Below, piece by piece: positions 1 through 9,847 of a stretch of DNA of 64,000 bases. This stretch comes from Taxawa tesnikishii (nom. ined.) (lineage: Eukaryota; Ascomycota; Dothideomycetes; Dothideales): contig JAPDRO010000014.1 of NCBI GenBank assembly GCA_030247885.1, forward strand, positions 496,001-560,000. Direction: 5' to 3'. Both the position numbers and the translations under genes were made by a program. The notes under the pieces were generated by a model. It was not told where the DNA came from, did not search any database, and saw only the letters and a list, made by a program, of their open reading frames with translations. The first letter of the stretch is position 1, and every line of letters begins with the position of its first letter.

Positions 1-205
1 GTCATGCCCTCTGGTTCGCGCTCTCTGCACGCAGTCAAAAGTACCCTTCGAGGTCTCTCCTTTTCGACGGTGCCGGACAGTGACGACATGGCATGATTCA
101 ACCCCCAGCCTGCCCTCTGACCAAGCCCTCTGCACGCGATCATATAGCCCTCGAGGCTTCTCTCTTGACGGTGCTGGACGGCAAGGTCATGGCATGGTAT
201 GGCTA
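1..205. repeat. Two-copy diverged tandem repeat, period about 106 bp
   Basis: Two units begin at positions 5 and 111 with the same opening (TGCCCTCTG) and share further blocks in the same order: CTCTGCACGC, a TCGAGG block, and GACGGTGC-GGAC followed by CATGGCATG. Spacing is constant at about 106 bp. The array may continue off the left edge. No coding sense is seen in either strand. Confidence 0.6.
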
Positions 206-288
206 AGTAAGTTCGCCCCTCACCTCACCCTCGCTTCACCCCACCTCGCCCCACCTCAACTCACCAACATTTACTGACTTTCTCCCAG

Positions 289-317
289 TAAAATAAAATA
301 AAATAAAATAAAATAAA
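289..317. repeat. (TAAAA)n microsatellite
   Basis: About six uninterrupted copies of the pentamer TAAAA. It lies in non-coding, repeat-rich sequence and is not a telomeric repeat. Confidence 0.9.
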
Positions 318-382
318 CCAAAAAGTAAGTCTGACCTTGATGCCATCCCTTCCCTCATCAACACCTGCTCACCTTTCTCTAG

Positions 383-436
383 AGGACCTCAGGACCTCAG
401 GACCTCAGGACTTCAGGACCTCAGGACTTCAGGACA
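383..436. repeat. 8-bp minisatellite AGGACYTC
   Basis: Six consecutive octamers, alternating AGGACCTC and AGGACTTC, followed by a partial seventh. All differences between units are C/T transitions. Confidence 0.85.
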
Positions 437-499
437 CGACCACCACCGCCACCACCATCGCCAACGCCTCGTGTCGACACCAAGGGCCCGTCACCGCAT

Positions 500-695
500 A
501 CCTTCAGCAAAATCCACAACGCTCACGGCAACACCGGCGGCAATGTCTCGGTTGAAAAAATATCGAGGGGTTGCGTAAGTCCACCATCACCATCAACGCC
601 GCACACCACCTGCACCATCCACAACACCCACGGCGACACTGGCAGTAATTCCTCGGAATTGCGTTAGCCCGTCGACAGCCCGCTGCGGGGCAGCG
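500..695. repeat. Two-copy diverged repeat, period about 105 bp
   Basis: The block ATCCACAAC at 512 recurs at 617. It is followed in both copies by CACGGC-ACAC-GGC, a CTCGG block and TTGCGT. The 105-bp spacing nearly equals that of the repeat at 1-205, although the two sequences are not obviously the same. Confidence 0.5.
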
Positions 696-1289
696 GGGCA
701 TCCTGGTTGGCCATCAGCACGCACTGCCCGGACATGCCTGGGTAAACGTGGGTAGATGGTGGGAGATCAACGGAAAGAGGAGGCCATCATGGTTTTTCGG
801 CTTGTCCGGGAACATGAAGGCTTTTGTGTGCTGTCTTCACTTGTTTCCATCAGTTTGTCTGGTCGCTTGACTGGGATCTGGAGGAGATGTTCGGTGTTCT
901 TGTTGTCGCTGATCCACCCTTTTACGTGCAGGCTCACCGTCGCTGTCCAGATATATCTGCGTCGTCGCATCCCTCATCGTCGTCGTTTCCGCTGCTGCCG
1001 TGCTATAACCCCTAATGTCGCGTTCCCTTGCCGACCCTCATCGCCGCAGCCTCTTATAATAGTAATCTCTCTCATTGTCACACCGCCTTACTGTCCTCAC
1101 CGCATCCCGTGCCGTCACCCCACACCGTGTCGCGCTGCCCTTGACTCCCCAGCCCCTTTCTTCGCCCCCTTGTCGCCCAATGTATATGTTATCAAGATGG
1201 TAGAAACGGAGGACCTGCATCACGCCCCTGAGCTGAGGCAAACGCGCAACAGCCGCGTGAGTGCAGGCAGATGGCACACCGCAAACCAG

Positions 1290-2160
1290 CGAGCTGAGGA
1301 CTTATGCGTGTAGCTATACGTATTCTGGCCGTATTGCTTCGCGAAGAAGACTGCTGTACGGAAGACACAGTGGATTGCCGCGTATCGTGGAGTGAGTGGT
1401 CACTCGGTGAAGGACGAGTAAGCGGGCAACGCTGCCGTCGCCGGTGTAGCGTATCTCGATGTCTTGTGAAGGCAATCTGGCTGTGTTCGGAGCTGCTTGT
1501 CCACGCTGTTCGAGAAGCGGTACTGTATCCCATGCCTGCCGGGGCCCGTGAGCCTGCGGTTGCTGTATAGATTACGCAGCCCAGTGCGGAAGGTGTAGCG
1601 GCCCATAACCAACCACATAACAGCACTCGTATTCCTGTGAATCTTCCCATCATCAGGTACCATCCCCGGCGTAGTGAGTGTCTCTTTGGGTTCACGAGGT
1701 CGCGATGCCGTGTAGAGAACCGTGCCCGGCGCGAATGGTGTTGATGGCTGGTTTAGCAGACATAATGCCGTGATCAGTCCCAACAAAGCTCGTATCTCTG
1801 TGATCCTCCTCTTCTTCGGACAGCTGTAGTAGATGTTTCTTTGAGGCCTGGGGTCATAGCGGCGTGTAGAGGGTCGCAAACGGTGCGGACGACGCTGGCA
1901 ATTGGCGTAGCAAACATGCCGCCGCGGTCAACACAATCAGAATTCGTGTTGCCGTAGATGTTTGCATGATTAGGCGTCTCGCTTGCCGTAGCAGATGTTT
2001 TCTTGTTTTCTGTGAGTTCGTACATGCCGCGTGGGGGCGTGCTGCTGCAGATTCTGCTGGGTGCTGGTACAGCAGGTCCACCATCACGACCAACTTCTTC
2101 GAAACCAGTGTTAACGCGCGTATTCCCGTCATCTACTGTTATTCTACAATAGATGTTACC
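1290..2160. repeat. Degenerate satellite-like array, period about 150-178 bp
   Basis: A core resembling TCGTATTCCTGTGATC recurs near 1316, 1449, 1627, 1790, 1942 and 2118. A second core, GTGTAGAG followed by a CGTGC-CGG stretch, recurs near 1568, 1709 and 1862 at a fixed offset. The minus strand therefore encodes a repeated degenerate peptide (pattern IRAL...LL.QP), which explains the overlapping minus-strand reading frames here. The units are heavily diverged, so this is an old array. It shows no transposase or reverse transcriptase motif. Confidence 0.5.
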
Positions 2161-5120
2161 AGCTTAGCAGGTCCAAGCATGTTGTTCCTGCCTGGCAATC
2201 GTGGGTTGAGTCGTTCCTACCACAGGAAAGGACGACCACATCTCAGCGCCTACTCCACCATTTCGGGCCATTTGCGCACCCAAAGCATGCTCTGCCTGTC
2301 TATCTTAATCGGTTCCAACATCAAATTTTACAATCCCAGACGTTGGAACCACCACCTACTACCCTCTCACCCAGCACCCAGCGCCCGGCAGCGCCAAGCC
2401 TCCTGCGTAGTCAGCATGATAACACTCGTTTACGCATGTGAAACCCCTCTACAGCCGTGAAACTTACACTTGCTTGCTATTCTGAGCCGCCAAGCGGCAG
2501 AATCCCACCGCCTGGTCTGTGCGTTTTCGCGCAAGTCTATATATGCGATTGCTTCTTGACCTCAATCTCTCCTTCTTTCCTCAGCGTACACACCCGACCT
2601 TCGGGGACGGTGGAGTTCGCTGCGGCCACTCTGTATGTGCTCCTCCTTCCATACTCCTACACTTGATCTCTTGCTGACATGTCTTCCAGGCACTGACGGG
2701 GAGGTTCCTCCGGGCAAAAGCGAGTTAAGGCGCTTCCTCCCTACCAGCAGCTCCGCGTCTCGGTCTGACCAACTCCCTCTTTCCGATGGACACACTCAAC
2801 GGCGGCGAGGCGTCGACGCAGAGGTTGGGCTCATCTTCCCTGCCCCGATGTCATCGTTGTCATCACCAACAGGCCGCGAAGATTGGGGCGTCTTCGTGAA
2901 GGAGGCGGCGAGGTCAGGGGGCCAGAGGTGTACGGTTTGCCCTGCTTCTGACTCTTCGCCTTTCCGTAGTACTTGATGGTCACCAACTCGAGTGGAAGCC
3001 CCGCTCAAACATTTTTCATCAGTTCTTCCGGTCTCAACGACGGGAAGCTGGAGAAGAAGCTCCTCATCCATGTTGTTGTTGTTGTGGATATCATGATCAT
3101 CATCGTCGTCGCTGTCGCTGTCGTTGTAGACTTCCTCTCGTCTTTGTCGCATCGCTTGATTGCCTCTGCGTCGTCGCTTGTCTCCATGCTTGCTTGCATG
3201 CTTTCGTCGTGCCGTACCAACGCCAATGCCTACACCGGTGGCGTTTGTTACTGACCGCACCCTCGCGCTTAGCTCTTTCCACGTCCCACTCGATGCCCCA
3301 GCATCTGCCTGCTGCAACCCACTTCTCCACCCTTTCTTGTTCTTCCGTAATACTCGCCACATACCGTTCATCCATAATCTTGTCATCGATAATCGCAATG
3401 AAACAATGAAACTGTACCCACGCTGGACAATTTCAACAACGAGACACATCAACCATCATCATCAAAATTCGCTGTCAACCCAGACTTTCGCACGGACTCC
3501 GGATGCGTTTTTCTCCATCGCAACTGCTTGCCGCCGTCAGAATCTTCCTTTGATGCCACTACGCATCCGTAACTCGCGACACGATGCAGATTCTGGTTTC
3601 TGCAAGCTCTCCGGTGCGCTTCACACCACCGCTCGATTATCTCGCGACGATCAAACATCATGCGAACAACTCATTGCAGACGCCGCGGGTAAGCGCACCT
3701 TTCATCGTGCCTTCGACCAATGCACACAGACGCAACCGCCCCAGTCTGCCTCCTGCTACCGACACGTCGAATCGTCCAATCCTGATCGCCTTCGTCTCTC
3801 GTATTTTTCTTCAATGCAGCCCACGATCATCTGACACCTAAGCGGCATGCCTCGCCGTCCTCCCAGTGTCGACACGCTCAGCTGCGAGTCCCATTAAGCA
3901 CTCGTGAGAAGTAACAGCATGGAGACATATGAGACCCCGGCCACAGAAGATCCTTCAGTAAGGATATGGCAAGACGCATATCGGCAGTCTCGGATACCGA
4001 TGTAAGAAACACAAAGGTTCTCTCGAACAAGTGCTGTACCGAGGTCCTCCCGATAAAGAGAGACTGCAAGGGCAAGAGGAGGATGTCGCGGAGTTGATTT
4101 GATGAAATCAGAGATACGTATTTCCTTCCAACATGGTTCGTTTCCTCAACAGGCCGCCAGTCCACAGACCGTTGCTTGCCTATACTGACTCCGTGTGCCA
4201 GATACCACGCATGCAGCAGGTGGGCGCTCAGCGGGCTGGTTTTTGGCAGTCCGGAAAGCTTTTAGCAGGCAGCGAATGAAGAAGTCAGCTCGCGAAGACG
4301 GCCTGTTCAGAATACTGTTGCCCCTGACGGTGAGACGAGCGCAGACCAGAACGGCTCTGATACTGGATATAGGCGAGAAGCCAGCTCGACGCGTTCATCA
4401 GACGACTTCGATCTCTTCAGGTGTTTGTATTCAGGACTTTCATTGAGAATCGTGCTTCGGAGGGCCTAGACAAGTGTCAGATCATTTGATCCCGAGCCTT
4501 TGTATGAGCTTTGAAAAGATGAGTATCTATCATACCTTTTTCGGATAAGAGGGCGTTTCCCACAGTACCAGCATCACGAGAGGATCGTGTTCTGTCAACC
4601 GGAAGCGGCTCAGAGATGCTACAGTACATCCTTGCGGTCATCTGCATCAGTAGCATATACAGTATGGCCTACAGATTACCAGTTCGCTCCCGTGTGGACT
4701 CCATCCGAGCTCCCCGCTACAGCAGTGTGGCAGGCTGTATATTGCCGATTCGGGAATACCGCGAAGACAGAAGCTTCTGATAAGATTTTGGCTATAACGA
4801 GATGAAGGGTGCATCAAAACGCTGGCCCATACAGAACTTCGGTCTGCTGAAGCCAGCAATGTCATTCGAAGCCAGTACAAAGCCCTGAAGGTGTTGTTGA
4901 GCACCCAATAAACCTCTGACTCCATTGTCTGCAACGAGTGAAGTTCTCGATCTTGGCACTTCTCCCTTGCCGAAAATAGACACGTTTCATGCAGGTCCGC
5001 AACAAGATCGGCGCGACTCCAGGCATCATCCCGCCTGTACCGCTTCGAAGTTCCGCGCTACTAGCCTTACAGGTAGATTGAACACCTATACTACTATTTT
5101 GAAAATCCGAACTCTCATGG
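2161..5120. other. Gene-poor stretch, no supported gene
   Basis: Many short overlapping reading frames occur on both strands and none shows a recognisable domain, consistent codon use or convincing introns. Trinucleotide tracts (TTG, then CATCAT/GTCGTC) run from about 3070 to 3130. The segment 3880-4960 holds only fragments with no family resemblance that I can name. It may contain gene relics. Confidence 0.45.
2796..3452 (-). CDS. Doubtful 218-residue reading frame with acidic tract
   Basis: This is the longest open frame in the gene-poor left end. The product has a basic middle (KHGDKRRRRGN), then an aspartate-rich tract and an asparagine run, both produced by trinucleotide repeats in the DNA. 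No domain is recognised, and no upstream exon could be joined with confidence, although another open frame lies at 3449-3661 on the same strand. It could be part of a lineage-specific gene, but a chance frame over low-complexity DNA is at least as likely. Confidence 0.2.
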   Translation of the reverse strand: MMCLVVEIVQRGYSFIVSLRLSMTRLWMNGMWRVLRKNKKGWRSGLQQADAGASSGTWKELSARVRSVTNATGVGIGVGTARRKHASKHGDKRRRRGNQAMRQRREEVYNDSDSDDDDDHDIHNNNNMDEELLLQLPVVETGRTDEKCLSGASTRVGDHQVLRKGEESEAGQTVHLWPPDLAASFTKTPQSSRPVGDDNDDIGAGKMSPTSASTPRRR

Positions 5121-7270
5121 ATGTCTGTACCGCTGGCAGGCGACGCTCTTCCCATTCATACCCCTCTCCAACCACCACCACCACATAACCTTCTTCCCAC
5201 CCACGAATCCACTGAATTACAACATCTACCGACTCGCAAAACCAACGGCAGACTAAAAGCCCTACCCCGTATCGATACGGGAGACATCCCTAACGACTTC
5301 GAAGACGAACACGACTCCTCTCCCTCCTCTCCTTCGACCCAGATGCCCCGTAAAAGTAAGAGTCGGTCACCAAACCCACAAACGCGTCAGACGCGCTCCA
5401 ACGGTTCCGTGTCATCTTCTACGTCCTCCTCCGCGAGCGACGCTCGCGCAACGAGCCTCGAGATGTCCTCCTCCATGCTGGAACAGCGACGGAAACCCGC
5501 CATCGACACCTCGGACTCGGCACAGCAGACCGCTCATCTCATGGGCCGGTCCTCGTTCACACTCGACGATATGCCGCCGCCTACGCCCGGGGGCATAGGC
5601 GGAGACAGTTCCAAGGGATTCATGGAGCTGCCGGAGCAGGATAGAAGAAACTTCCTGCTGCTGGTGCTGCTGTACTTCCTCCAGGGCATACCGATGGGAT
5701 TGGCGGGTGGCAGTGTGCCGTTCTTGCTCAAGAGCCATCTGAGTTATGGTCAGATTGGTGTTTACAGTTTGGCCAGCTATCCGTATAGTTTGAAGCTGCT
5801 GTGGAGTCCGATCGTGGATGCGGTGTGGAGTCCCAAGGTCGGGAGGAGGAAGAGCTGGATTTTGCCTATCCAGACGGTGAGTGGGTTTGGCATGATCTGG
5901 CTGGGTGCCAGAGCGGAACGCATGATGGTCGAGGCGGGAGAGGGTGGGGTCTGGGCGTTCACGGGGTGGTGGTTTGCACTGGTGTTTATGTGCGCTACGC
6001 AGGACATTGCTGTGGATGGTGAGTTGCTCAGGAGGAGTCCCCAAAGCCCACGAAGTGGACTGTTGCTGACACGCTATAGGCTGGGCATTGACCCTTCTAT
6101 CTCCAAGCAATCTCTCCTACGCCAGCACTGCGCAGACAGTCGGTCTGACTGCCGGCCAATTCCTCTCATACACCGTCTTCCTTGCCCTTAGTTCGAAAGA
6201 CTTTGCCAACAAATGGTTCCGCAGTGTGCCCGGCGATACCGGCCTGCTCACTCTTGGCGGCTACCTCACCTTCTGGGGCTGGGCTTACCTGATTGTCACC
6301 ATTGGGTTAGCCGTCCTGAAGCGGGAAGAGCGCACCAGGGAAAGAGAAGGCATCATGGAGGTATACCGAGTCATGGGAGGAATCCTCAAACTCAAGAACA
6401 TCCAGACGATCATCATCATACACTTGATCGCGAAAATCGGCTTTCAAGCCAACGACGCCGTCACCAACCTGAAGCTGCTAGACAAGGGCTTCAGCCAGGA
6501 GGATCTGGCGCTCACAGTTCTGATTGACTTCCCATTCGAAATCTCGCTCGGATACTACGCTGGCAAGTGGAGCGAGCAGTATACCCCAATGCGCCTCTGG
6601 TGCTGGGCGTTCATGGGACGCCTCGCAGCGGCCGCGTTCGCGCAGTTCACAGTCATGGTCTTCCCATCAGGCGGAACGACGACCTGGTACTTCCTGATGG
6701 TCATTGTGGAACACGTCTACAGCACATTCATGAGCACGGTCATGTTCGTCGCGGTCAGTGCTTTCCATGCAAAGATTGCGGATCCGCACATCGGCGGAAC
6801 GTACATGACGCTCTTAGCCACGTAAGTCAATAACTATCCACTTGAGTATAGAACGATGGACGGGTACTGATATAGGGGTCTGCAGGGTCAGCAACCTCGG
6901 CGGCACATTCCCGCGTTTCTTCATCCTCAAGTTCGTCGACATGTTCACCGTCGCGACATGCCAACCTCCAGCGGTACCGCCTGCGGACCTCAAGAGCGCG
7001 CTGAGCACCGAGCCGTTCTCTTGCGTCTTGGAGGCTGAGAAGCACCGCTGCATCGACGGTGGTGGGTCTTGTAACATTCAGATAGACGGTAAGCTTCTTC
7101 TCATCCCCGTTTGGTTCGAATTGCTTTGCTAATTGTATCTCTTGACAGGTTACTACATCGTCAACATCCTTTGCATTATTGTCGGCATCGTGACGTTCTG
7201 GGGCTTCATTAAGCCGGCGGCCTTGAAGCTGCAAAGCTTGCCGCTCAAGGCATGGCGGTTGGCGGCATAG
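5121..7270 (+). CDS. Acetyl-CoA transporter, AT-1/SLC33A1 family (Acatn)
   Basis: Predicted multi-pass carrier that moves acetyl-CoA into the ER lumen for protein acetylation, by homology to SLC33A1. Four exons: 5121-6018, 6080-6821, 6886-7088, 7149-7270, giving 654 residues; all junctions are GT-AG and in phase. After a Ser/Pro-rich cytosolic tail of about 170 residues come the family hallmarks: LLYFLQGIPMGLAGGSVPFL, then SYPYSLKLLWSPIVD, and GRRKSWILP, CATQDIAVDGWAL across the first intron, GFQANDAVTNLKLLDKGFS, and the cysteine-containing loop before the last helix. The start is uncertain: the first ATG of the open frame is used, but the conserved part begins far downstream, and Met at 5343 is possible. 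No frameshift is present. Confidence 0.93.
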
Positions 7271-8771
7271 ACATCTGTATTACTATCTAGAAAAGCGAAT
7301 GCTCATTTTCTTCATACATCAGGGTAACTGATTCATTCTTGGTGCGAACATTCTATGAAAATCCCCAAGGGCATAGTGGACCGCGGAATGCGCAGGACAT
7401 AGAAGTGGGATTCCCTTCGAAGACCAGCTTTGAGCTGATGACAATGACGGGGTCGGTACGGTCGACGATCTCCCGAATCTTTCCACTCATATCCATGCTT
7501 GTGCCATCGCAACATACGTGAAGTAATCGTTGCCTGACAAGAGAAAGGAATCGAGGTTTAGGACGATGAGGAGTCCGCACATACCCCCTGCCAACCACGC
7601 TAATCAGGGCGGTGAGCCATGGTCGTACTGCAACGTGCCCACCATGGCTGTAGCTACGCTAGCTCAAGGGTCAGTGGGTCTATCTCTCGGCGGGTATGCC
7701 TTCAAACCGCTCTCACCGGCACCTTGCGACTGAGACTATCGTCACAGAATGATATCTCATCACGCTAGCTCTCACCGCCCTGATTAGCGTGGCTCGACGG
7801 AGACACATACAACCTCGTTCCCTGCATCCAACCTGCTAGCAAACACAATCTATCGTCCCAGTAAGAGTTGAACGAATCAGCACGGTTTCCGTTGGCTCCA
7901 TTGACAGCTATCAGCTCTGCACTGGTCGTCAAAGGGGTATTCCGCAATGGAGAGCACGGTCCATACAACAATGCGCATCAACATCTTGAAGGCAGGGTAA
8001 GAGCAGAGCAGAATGAAGAAGTGACTGTGGATACCGAACGGTAGGGCTGCGAGGGGTGACTCGCATATCCGAACTGAAACAATGGCCGTGACCCACGAGC
8101 ATTTACCGAATCGAGTATATACCCATCAGGCCGCACGCGATTCTCGTACGAATTCCGACAAACTCAGAGAAACCGAAAAAGGGTTATCTGAATTTCGAGA
8201 CCATGTACCAGAATAAGTAATTGAACATCTTGAGCCGCAAGCGATCCCTGTACACCAATATCTTAATGATCTTTCCAAGACACCAGATCCTATAGGGCTG
8301 TAGGATTCAAGCGCTTTCCGAAAGCGGTTAACCGATGTGCTTCAGGACTCGGCTTCAGCCCCTCACTTGCCTAATCAACCCCCAGATAGACATGACTTGC
8401 ACAGCGTAAAGACAGCGCAGCTCACCGGAGACACCGCATAGCTAAATCCTCCGGCGGAATTGCCAAGCAGGGGTGAGACGGGCCAATATGTCCAGTAAGC
8501 TGACGGCTGAGGTGAGGCTGAGTCGTAAGCTAAGCTTTCGCGGCGTGGGCTGCTTACTCGGCTGCAGGTCAGGCCGCTCTGGGCCATCAAGGTGCGGGAA
8601 CCGAGGTCGTGATATGTAAACAAGACCAAGCCCCAGGAGATGAGCGGGGAGTATGTTACTTGATACAGGCGGTTCGTAAAGTCGACTTGGTACGCAGAAG
8701 TACACTTCTACGCTATTCGTTCCTACCACCAGCAAGCCATCTAAAACCATTTCACCTCGATCTAAACTGCA
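7271..8771. other. 1.5-kb intergenic region with a foldback repeat
   Basis: No coding region is supported. It holds the 22-bp perfect inverted repeat listed separately and the promoter of the downstream 2EXR-type gene. Short frames on both strands lack any family resemblance. Confidence 0.6.
7595..7792. repeat. Perfect 22-bp inverted repeat enclosing 154 bp (foldback/MITE-like)
   Basis: Bases 7595-7616 and 7771-7792 are exact reverse complements over all 22 positions (arm begins CCACGCTAATCAGGG). Inside is a second, nested palindromic pair (AGCCATGGT near 7613 and ACCATGGCT near 7642) and a repeated ACGCTAGCT. Flanks show no direct target duplication, so transposition is not proven. It could be a small foldback element or a recent MITE-like insertion whose duplication was lost. 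Confidence 0.6.
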
Positions 8772-9800
8772 ATGTCCACAACAGTGACCACTCCACTCGA
8801 CTCCTCCCCTATGCCGGCATCTTCACCTCAATCTTCCCCACAACCTCATCCACAGCTCCAATCCGCGCTGCTCCGACTCCCGGGCGAACTCCGAAACAAG
8901 ATCTACCGATACGCGCTCCTCACGCCCGAGCCCATCCTAAACCCAACCCTAGGCCGCACCGTCCGCCCGCAGCACAAACAGATCCCAGACCTGGGCACCG
9001 CTCTCCTGCGCACCTGCCGCCTAGCGTACCACGAAGCCGACGCCCGCGTCCTCTACAGCGGCAACTCGTTCCGCTTCACGCGCGCGGCGCACGTCTTCTT
9101 CTTCCTCCGCCGCCTCTCGCCTGCCCAGAAGCGGGAGATCGGCGCGGTAACGTTAGACCTGCGGGAAGCGGGGCGGATGAGCGTGGGCGGCGGCGCTGGC
9201 GCCGGCGACGTCGTGCAGGCGGAGTGGCTGCACTACCTCACCTGCGATTCGGTGGCGCACAGCGTGGGCGTTTGGTGCTCGAATCTCGGCACCCTGGGCT
9301 CCGATGTCCCGCATTTGCGGCATCTCCGGCTCGAATTGGCGGGCTGGCAGACGCGGAACGGCGGCATGGGTGGCGTTGGCGAGGCGGGGAAGAAGACGTG
9401 GGCGTGTTTGAGGACGCTGGTGGGGAGGTTAAAGGGGTTGGAGAGCTTGACGGTGAGTGGGCAGAACGTGGATATGTGGCGGCTGGTTAAGTGTCCGAAG
9501 CCGTGGAGTCTGGGGCTGTGGTTCCCTGGACACGGGAATTGGACGTTAGAGGAGGAGGAGGAGGAGGAGGGGTTGATGAAATTGTTGTGGGGAGCCGTGA
9601 GGGAGGAATGCTCCGAGAAGGGAGAGAGGAAGGTTGTGCGGTGGGAGTGGAACAGAGCGAGATTGATGCTGCAGGTCGCTGTTTGCAGGGACGAGAGTGC
9701 GGGTACCGGGATGCTTGATGTGAGACGCCGGTTGCCGGAGACTGGAGAATGCGGGTGGGAGGAATATGTTGAAAGTAAGAGGAGTATTTGGATCGGCTGA
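8772..9800 (+). CDS. 2EXR/F-box-like domain protein, unknown function
   Basis: Single-exon protein of 342 residues. After a Ser/Pro-rich leader of about 30 residues comes LLRLPGELRNKIYRYALL, the opening motif of the 2EXR/DUF7730-type domain that is hugely expanded in Dothideomycetes and other Pezizomycotina. The family pattern continues with LLRTCRLAYHEADARVLYSGNSF and an FFLRRLSP segment. A run of glutamates near residue 260 comes from a GAG/GGA microsatellite at 9549-9570 that is probably length-variable. Members are often annotated as F-box-like, but no biochemical role is established. It is convergent with gpi2, with about 50 bp between the stops. Confidence 0.85.
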   Translation: MSTTVTTPLDSSPMPASSPQSSPQPHPQLQSALLRLPGELRNKIYRYALLTPEPILNPTLGRTVRPQHKQIPDLGTALLRTCRLAYHEADARVLYSGNSFRFTRAAHVFFFLRRLSPAQKREIGAVTLDLREAGRMSVGGGAGAGDVVQAEWLHYLTCDSVAHSVGVWCSNLGTLGSDVPHLRHLRLELAGWQTRNGGMGGVGEAGKKTWACLRTLVGRLKGLESLTVSGQNVDMWRLVKCPKPWSLGLWFPGHGNWTLEEEEEEEGLMKLLWGAVREECSEKGERKVVRWEWNRARLMLQVAVCRDESAGTGMLDVRRRLPETGECGWEEYVESKRSIWIG

Positions 9801-9847
9801 TGTTGGTATTGCGCAAGCATAGCCGAAAGAAGCTGTTCCTATTTCTC

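Noticed and set aside
289-436. Telomere repeat at the left end
   Set aside because: Units are TAAAA and AGGACYTC; the fungal telomere repeat TTAGGG is absent.
7595-7792. A second hAT MITE at the 22-bp inverted repeat
   Set aside because: The arms contain CAGGG, but the flanking 8 bp are inverted rather than direct copies, so there is no hAT-type target duplication.
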